From positions 1-64,000 of the forward strand of contig JACPAE010000002.1 in NCBI GenBank assembly GCA_016181005.1: a DNA stretch of 64,000 bases. The letters are read 5' to 3'. Positions 58,655 to 64,000 of this stretch are shown here, piece after piece. The stretch comes from Candidatus Aenigmatarchaeota archaeon (GTDB taxonomy: Archaea > Aenigmatarchaeota > Aenigmatarchaeia > CG10238-14 > SCSR01). Position 1 is the first letter of the stretch; each line of letters starts with the position of its first letter. The notes under the pieces are model-generated. The model worked only from the letters and a program-made list of their open reading frames with translations, was not told the DNA's origin and searched no databases. A program made the position numbers and the translations under genes.

Positions 58655-59716
58655 CTAGGCTGAGCCTAAAGTTCGTCTGAGGCGTTCTGGGCAGGGGATG
58701 TAATTAATTGGTGTTATAGTTAATTCCACCTGCCTGGTCCTTGTGTTGAACCAGCAATAAATTCCAGATAATGTGCCCTTGATAGTCGATAACATTGACT
58801 TATGCCTGTCGTGAATCTCTAAATAATCTCTTGCTATACCTGTTTTGTTTTGGCTAAGCAACTTGATTTGTCGGGAAATGGCCTTCAAAGTGGCGTCAAA
58901 CGCTTTCTTGAAATTGAAATGCTTAAAAAAGAAGTAAGTTGTATTCCTGTGCATATAGTACAGGAAATTGTCCAATTGGAATTTTATAATGTCCCTCATA
59001 CCGCCTTTGTCGGCTGTATTGTGGTAGGTAACTGCAGATGGCTCAAATATCAATTTCCCGTCGTTAATTACCTTGAAGCATAGATCGGTTTCTTCCCTGT
59101 AACAATTGCCGGTAAAGTTGACATCGCCCCCCTTAACTCTAAGCAATACATCTCGCCTGAAAGACATGTTGCCTCCCATCAAAAAACGCACGTGCTGCTT
59201 TGGCAGGTATCTAATGTCTTCGAATTTTTTGACCCTATAATTGTGCAAAATCTGCCCGTTTTTTATATAAGACAGTCTTTTCACGGGTTTGTTTGGGGTT
59301 TTCACATTCCTCCCAATCTCTATGACAGGGCCACCAACACCCACTATTCTTACATTGGAATAATTTTTCACTAGATTCTCAATCCAGTCCTTATTCGCAA
59401 ACCCGTCGTCATCAAGAAACGCTATTATGTTGCCGCTTGCGATCTTTATTCCTGAATTTCGTGACATGACAACGCCGGACTGTTTTTTGTTTCGTACAAG
59501 AATTATTTTAGTTTTGAAATTAAACAGTTTTTTCAAACTTATCGAAAATTCCTTTTTGAAAAATTCGGATACATTGGCCTGAGTTGAATAGTCATCAACT
59601 ATTATAATTTCCTTGGGCGGGAGTGTCTGATGCAGCAGTGAATCAAGGCATTTCCCCAGATATTCGTTCCTATTCCTAGTGCATACAACGACTGACACGC
59701 TTGGAGTTTTAGTCAT
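58655..59716 (-). CDS. Glycosyltransferase family 2
   Basis: 353 residues. SVSVVVCTRNRNEYLGKCLDSLLHQTLPPKEIIIVDDYSTQANV opens the GT-A fold; VMSRNSGIKIASGNIIAFLDDDGFANKDWI contains the DDD/DXD nucleotide-sugar and metal site near 95; the acceptor side includes FRRDVLLRVKGGDVNFTGNCYREETDLCFKV (EExxL like). It transfers a sugar to lipid or protein acceptors. It is a singleton next to the PerM-type transporter; the C-terminal tail extends past the family's usual end. Confidence 0.9.
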   Translation of the reverse strand: MTKTPSVSVVVCTRNRNEYLGKCLDSLLHQTLPPKEIIIVDDYSTQANVSEFFKKEFSISLKKLFNFKTKIILVRNKKQSGVVMSRNSGIKIASGNIIAFLDDDGFANKDWIENLVKNYSNVRIVGVGGPVIEIGRNVKTPNKPVKRLSYIKNGQILHNYRVKKFEDIRYLPKQHVRFLMGGNMSFRRDVLLRVKGGDVNFTGNCYREETDLCFKVINDGKLIFEPSAVTYHNTADKGGMRDIIKFQLDNFLYYMHRNTTYFFFKHFNFKKAFDATLKAISRQIKLLSQNKTGIARDYLEIHDRHKSMLSTIKGTLSGIYCWFNTRTRQVELTITPINYIPCPERLRRTLGSA

Positions 59717-59859
59717 TTTATTAATTTTCGTGTAGTTTGTTTATAAAATTTGCGATTTTGGGTGAATCCTGATAATCAAGATATTCATTTCCTGCCAAAT
59801 ATGTTTGGGTATATCAGGATATTTAAATACCTATAAATGACTGATTCAGAATCTTTATT

Positions 59860-60720
59860 ATGCCTTCTAGGATTCTTATATTCACTTTTGTGCTTATCGG
59901 ATTTGTGGTAGCTCTTTCTCTGACAAATTTTTTCCTTTCGGTTATTCCGCCAAAGTTCAAGACTAAAGTTACACCAGCGACATACAATCTTGGCTATGAG
60001 AATGTCAGCTTTATGACGTCGGACGGGCTGGATTTGAAAGGATGGTTCATCCCTAACGAGAAAAGCGATGCTGTTATCATAGTCGGACACGGATATCCAT
60101 TTGACAAGGCGAACATCCTGCAAGCGACCTATTTTTTGGCAGACGAATACAACCTGCTGCTCTTTGATTTCAGATACTTCGGCGAGAGCGGAGGCAGGTA
60201 CTCAACAGGTGGAGCAAAGGAATCGAAAGATATACTGGCTGCTGTGGAATTTCTAGAGAATGAAAAGGGTTTTGCAAAGATTGGCGCTATCGGCTTTTCT
60301 ATGGGAGGTGCTGCGATCCTGATGTCAGAGTCCAAGGATTTGAAGGCTGCTGTAATAGATTCGACGTATGCAAATTCAGACATGTTGTTTGAGCAGTTGT
60401 ATAGCATGTTTCCGGGAGTTTTGAAGTTGCCGTTTGTTTGGCTGACGAAATTTTATGCTTTGCTTTTTTTGAGAATTAACGTGAACGAAGTTTCGCCGTT
60501 AAACAGCATCCAAGAAATAGACGCGCCTATACTATTGATTCATGGCGAGAAGGACTCGCAGATTCCTGCCAAGAATTCTCAATTGCTTTATGAAAATTCA
60601 AACAAAAGCAGGACAGAGCTTTGGATAGTTCCTGATGCCGGCCACGGGATGGCATTTGCATTGTACCCCGATGACTATGAAGGGAAAGTTGTGGAATTTT
60701 TTGACAAACATTTAAAATGA
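59860..60720 (+). CDS. Alpha/beta hydrolase with N-terminal anchor
   Basis: 286 residues. One N-terminal membrane segment (FTFVLIGFVVALSLTNFFLSVIP). The hydrolase fold shows the oxyanion hole region VIIVGHGYPFDKANI near 73, the nucleophile GFSMGGAA near 142 (GxSxGG), aspartate in LLIHGEKDSQIPAKN near 224, and histidine in PDAGHGMAF near 258. This is the BAAT/PEST-like serine hydrolase type. Substrate unknown. The upstream region contains AGGATATTTAAATACCT, a near palindrome with a TATA core. Confidence 0.88.
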   Translation: MPSRILIFTFVLIGFVVALSLTNFFLSVIPPKFKTKVTPATYNLGYENVSFMTSDGLDLKGWFIPNEKSDAVIIVGHGYPFDKANILQATYFLADEYNLLLFDFRYFGESGGRYSTGGAKESKDILAAVEFLENEKGFAKIGAIGFSMGGAAILMSESKDLKAAVIDSTYANSDMLFEQLYSMFPGVLKLPFVWLTKFYALLFLRINVNEVSPLNSIQEIDAPILLIHGEKDSQIPAKNSQLLYENSNKSRTELWIVPDAGHGMAFALYPDDYEGKVVEFFDKHLK

Positions 60721-60749
60721 TATACTTGCTATATATCTAAGGTACTAAA

Positions 60750-61244
60750 ATGAAAAACGAGCTTTTGCTGCTTTTCGCGCTTTTATTTGCACATCTGGCA
60801 TGTATAGATAGAAATAGGGAAGTGTATAATAGCCAAACAAATAGTGAAACATCTCGAATTGCAGTCGTTATTCCAGATCCTGTAAGTGTAGTTACAAAAT
60901 ATGAAACAGGAGTAACTGGAGAAACTGTATCTGAATTAACAATTAACTTCTATCTGAATCTTAGCTGCAGAAGATTAGCAGATACGTACGGGTCGGAAAA
61001 TGCGGCATCAATAATGGCTTCTAACTTTAGAAGAATATTAAAAGAAGAACAACCAAATTATAAGAAGCTTATTGTTGACAAAAATTCCATGTATTTAAAA
61101 TTTTTAAGCAAAGAAACAGACCATGAGAAGCTAAAACGATTGGGAACGAGGGTGTATAGAGGGTTATGCGCCCCGCCTATATCCGATATTCCGAGAGTGT
61201 CAAACGCTTATACTCAAATAGCTCAGTATTCAATGGTGAGCTAG
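60750..61244 (+). CDS. Secreted or lipoprotein-like hypothetical protein
   Basis: 164 residues. The N-terminus (MKNELLLLFALLFAHLACIDRNRE) is a signal peptide ending in Ala-Cys, weakly like a lipobox. The rest is soluble (TGETVSELTINFYLNLSCRRLADTYGSENAASIMASNFRRILKEE, later LKRLGTRVYRGLCAP). The second half is helical. No family is recognised. The gene is 38 bp before valS and in the same direction, possibly co-transcribed. Confidence 0.55.
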   Translation: MKNELLLLFALLFAHLACIDRNREVYNSQTNSETSRIAVVIPDPVSVVTKYETGVTGETVSELTINFYLNLSCRRLADTYGSENAASIMASNFRRILKEEQPNYKKLIVDKNSMYLKFLSKETDHEKLKRLGTRVYRGLCAPPISDIPRVSNAYTQIAQYSMVS

Positions 61245-61282
61245 AAAAATTTCCGTTTTGAATAAAATTGTAGGTGATAAAA

Positions 61283-63628
61283 TTGAAATTCGAACCCAAG
61301 ATAAAAGAAACGCATTGGAACCCGAAATTAGAAAAGTTAATCAGAGAGAAATGGGAGAAAGAAAGGCTGTATACTTTCGACATTAACACAAAGAAAAAAG
61401 TTTTTGTGATAGACACGCCACCTCCTTATCCGAGATCAATTTAAATTGACGGTAATGGGAGACCGTGGCATGTCGGCGCCGCTGCACATTTCTCACAGAT
61501 AGATATGATAGCACGTACCGCAAGGATGACTGGGCACGAGACATTGTTCCCGATAGGTATAGATAGGAATGGTCTGCCTGTGGAGATTTACACCGAGAAA
61601 AAATTCAACATCTCCATCCACAACACACCAAGAGAAAAGTTTCTCGAGTATTGCAAAACTGCGCTGAACGACCTGGAGGCCGAGATGATAGGAATCATGA
61701 AATCCATGAGCATGTCGGGCGACTTTAAGAATTATTATAGGACTGACTCGAATGAGTACCGTGCGCTGACCCAGACCACTTTCATACAGTTGTGGAAAAA
61801 GGGGCTTGTTTTCGAGGACACTAGGCCAAACAACTACTGTCCGAAATGCGGGACTACTCTTGCAGATGCAGAAATAGTTTACAAGGATTTGCCGTCGATG
61901 CTTGTCTACATCAACTTCAAGTTCAGGGACGGCGGTGTGATTACGATTGCGACTACAAGGCCGGAACTTTTGGGCGCATGCCAGGCCATAATCGTCAATC
62001 CGGAAGACGAAAGATACAAGGATGTTGTAGGCAAGAGTGCGGTGATTCCGCTGTTCAACAGGGAAGTTAAAATCAATGCCCATCCGCAGGCAGACCAGGA
62101 GTTCGGAACAGGGGCAGTCATGATTTGCAGCTATGGCGACTATGAGGATGTCAGGCTGTTCAGGGAAATGAAGCTGGAGGAGATCATACTGCTGAACAAG
62201 GAAGGGAAGATGACGAGAAATGCGGGGCAGTATGCCGGACTTGATGTGGAAGAGGCGAGAAAGAGAATAATAGAAGACTTGGACAACATGGGGCTTATAG
62301 TCAAGAAGGAGGAGATAATGCACAGGACGCCGACATGCGAGAGGAGCAAGAATCCGGTTGAGATTGTTCCGATGAACGAATGGTACATAAAGCAGGTGGA
62401 CATGAAGAAGACTCTTAGGATTCTGGCAAAAAAGTTCAAGTTCCATCCTGATGCCCACAGGCAACTGCTATTGGACTGGATAGATTCTGTTAGCATCGAC
62501 TGGCCGGTTTCGCGGAGGCGCTATTACGGCACGGAAATTCCGATTTGGTACTGCAGGGACTGCAAAGCAATTATGGTGCCGCCGCCTGGGAAATATTACC
62601 AGCCGTGGAAGCAGAAGCCGCCTTTTAAGAAATGCGGCAAGTGCGGCGGGAATTCTTTTGTTGGAGACACAAGAACATTTGACACGTGGGTAGACTCCAG
62701 CATATCGCCGCTTTTCATATCAAAGTACGGCAAGGACAAGAAATTCTTTTCCAGGACTTATCCGAATGCTTTGAGGCCGCAGGGAAAGGAGATAGTAAGG
62801 ACATGGTTATATTACACACTCCTAAGATGCTACCAGCTGACGAAGAAGTTGCCCTTCGAGCATGTCTGGGTGATGGGATGGGGCGTTGATGAGCACGGGG
62901 AGAAGATGAGCAAGAGCAAAGGCAACATCATCGATCCAATTCCTTTGCTTGAGAAATACGGTGCTGATGTCTTCAGGTTTTGGAGCGCGTCAGAAGCGAG
63001 CCTGGGCAGTGATTTTCGGTGCTCTGAACAGAGAATTGCAAGTGCGGGGAAGTTCCTGACGAAGATCTGGAATTTGTCCAGATTCATTTCGATGTTCCCT
63101 GTCGTGAAGAAGGCGACACTGACAGACACCGACAAATGGATTTTATCCGAATTGGGCAATGTGATTGAAGAATGCAAGGAAGGTTACGAAGATTTTAACT
63201 TTTTCGTGCCTGCAAACAAGATAAGAGAATTCACATGGAACATTTTTGCGGACCATTACGTCGAAATGGTGAAGAAGAGGGCTTATGGCGAAGGGTTCAG
63301 CAAAGAAGAGCAGCAGTCGGCTTGGTTCACTCTGCACACATGCCTGGAAGCCGTTCTTGAATTGCTGGCTCCAATAATTCCGCACATGACCGACTTTGTT
63401 GCAAGGCAATTGTACCACAAATACAGTGTGCATGCAGAAGAATTCCCGGAGGCAGAATGGAAAAGCAAATTAACCAATTCCACACAGAAGATTGTCGAGT
63501 TTAATTCTAAGATTTGGAGCGGCAAGAAGAGCCAGGGGAAATCGTTGAAGGACAGCATTGAAATTGAGTTGCCGAAGGAATTGAAGCTGTTTGAGAAAGA
63601 TCTTAAAGCGATGCACAATATCGGCTAA
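61283..63628 (+). CDS. valS: Valyl-tRNA synthetase, interrupted by a BHB intron
   Basis: Start TTG 61283 with AGGTGAT upstream (GTG 61274 is an alternative). Exon 1 (61283-61434) encodes KFEPKIKETHWNPKLEKLIREKWEKERLY, then VFVIDTPPPYPS; exon 2 (61456-63628) resumes GRPWHVGAAAH (the HIGH motif) and runs to the KMSKSKG motif near 500 and the anticodon-binding domain. Spliced length is 774 residues, class I aminoacyl-tRNA synthetase. Unspliced, the reading ends at TAA (61442-61444) shortly after YPRSI. The 21-nt insertion forms a BHB with cut sites that recreate YPSGRPWH. It charges tRNA-Val in the cytoplasm. Confidence 0.9.
61435..61455 (+). other. 21-nt archaeal BHB intron in valS mRNA
   Basis: The intron core TCAATTTAAATTGA (61436-61449) is palindromic and forms the inner helix. 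Bulge AGA (61433-61435) faces it; central helix CCG (61430-61432)/CGG (61450-61452) plus a T-T mismatch; bulge AAT (61454-61456); outer CTCC/GGAG pairing at 61422-61425 and 61458-61461. Cutting after the second base of each bulge joins AG to T (Ser codon) and keeps the frame, giving the conserved YPSGRPWH. Confidence 0.82.
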
Positions 63629-64000
63629 ATTAAGTGGCCTAGTATTTTCCATATCTCTACAAACCCGTACAAAGCTATGCCTATGAATGCAATGCTCCCT
63701 ATATATGACACCCACTCATTCTTCACAGCCTTTGTAGTGAGATTCGGGTTGACAAACAATGCCGCATTAAGCAGGGTGTGCGCAAGCACGACACCGATGC
63801 TGAAGCTGAATACGTTGATGATGTTGAACAGGGGAACGTAACCGGCAAAATCGTCCAGTCCTAATATGAAAGGTATGCCGAATGAGAAGGCCAGCAAAGC
63901 TTTCCATGTGCTCAGGCTTTCCCCCTTCAAATGTTTTCCAACATTGGGCATTATTCTTCCGAGAACAGGCTTTATGACTTTGAGGAGATAGCGGAGGGGA
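63625..64000 (-). CDS. Membrane protein, 3' part (continues past the window edge)
   Basis: The frame is open from the right edge (RYLLKVIKPVLGRIMPNVGKHLKG), so the start lies outside. The visible 125 residues include three or four membrane helices (LLAFSFGIPFILGLDDFAGYV, LFNIINVFSFSIGVVLAHTLLNAALF, IGSIAFIGIALYGFVEIW). GLDD and GIPF resemble a polytopic transporter or CadD-like family, but the identification is weak. The stop overlaps valS by 4 nt on the opposite strand. Confidence 0.6.
   Translation of the reverse strand, partial: PLRYLLKVIKPVLGRIMPNVGKHLKGESLSTWKALLAFSFGIPFILGLDDFAGYVPLFNIINVFSFSIGVVLAHTLLNAALFVNPNLTTKAVKNEWVSYIGSIAFIGIALYGFVEIWKILGHLI

Noticed and set aside
59785-60123. 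Antisense ORF over the alpha/beta hydrolase start
   Set aside because: No protein-like motif; it is a shadow of the sense gene.
1-64000. CRISPR array or rRNA genes
   Set aside because: No regularly spaced repeats and no 16S, 23S or 5S signature seen.

Overview
The window is archaeal. It carries eL37 and uL16 ribosomal proteins, a complete nine-gene A/V-type ATP synthase operon, an archaeal-type UMP kinase, a DUF1512 membrane protein, a histone-tail-like mini protein, a eukaryote-type topoisomerase IB, and tRNA genes broken up by short introns. Many tiny AT-rich orphan genes and reduced proteins suggest a DPANN-like or other small-genome lineage. That placement is an inference; no rRNA is present to settle it.

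Layout. 1-4.9 kb: tail of an IscU/SufU scaffold, small membrane orphans, a nucleotidyltransferase, tRNA-Leu, tRNA-Glu and tRNA-Lys, and a DUF4145 protein. 4.9-8.9 kb: matrixin-like protease, a PadR-regulated ABC exporter with paired operators, a LUD protein, tRNA-Lys. 8.9-14.3 kb: eL37, NYN nuclease, DUF1512, histone-like peptide, HTH regulator and secreted trypsin-like protease. 14.3-24.6 kb: metabolic block with metK, kinases and phosphatases, Dcd, adenosine kinase-like protein, SAH hydrolase, thymidylate synthase-like protein, retropepsin-like protein and a dUTPase/Dcd-like protein. 24.6-30 kb: a sigma-70-like gene with a frameshift, uL16, Rieske protein, second retropepsin, UMP kinase, a substrate-binding protein. 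30-39.6 kb: ATP synthase operon in the order H-I-K-E-C-F-A-B-D, with an intein in subunit A. 39.7-47.5 kb: MsrB, DEAD helicase, unusual tRNA-Glu, tRNA-Ile and tRNA-Ala, a damaged M24 peptidase, an IS200/IS605 end relic and topoisomerase IB. 47.5-53.8 kb: AT-rich accessory pair (six-repeat DNA-binding-like protein plus SNF2-like helicase fused to a methyltransferase) with a decayed copy of the first gene's tail. 53.8-64 kb: large surface protein, phosphoesterases, transporter, glycosyltransferase, hydrolase, valS and an edge membrane protein.

The most striking result is that two essential protein genes, metK (intron 14420-14451, 32 nt) and valS (intron 61435-61455, 21 nt), contain short stop-containing insertions. 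Each folds as a bulge-helix-bulge (BHB), the substrate of the tRNA splicing endonuclease. Cutting at the enzyme's standard bulge positions restores exactly the conserved GHPDKICDQ and YPSGRPWH motifs and the reading frame. The tRNA genes show the same splicing load: tRNA-Ile, Ala, Lys, Thr and Glu carry insertions at non-anticodon positions, and one tRNA-Glu has three insertions and no recognisable 5' acceptor strand. The atpA intein also sits in an active-site motif (the P-loop). The intervening sequences therefore cluster in the most conserved nucleotide-binding sites.

The methyl cycle is represented by MetK, SAH hydrolase and an adenosine kinase-like enzyme. Nucleotide metabolism is represented by Dcd, a dUTPase-like protein, thymidylate synthase, UMP kinase and a UPF0200 kinase.
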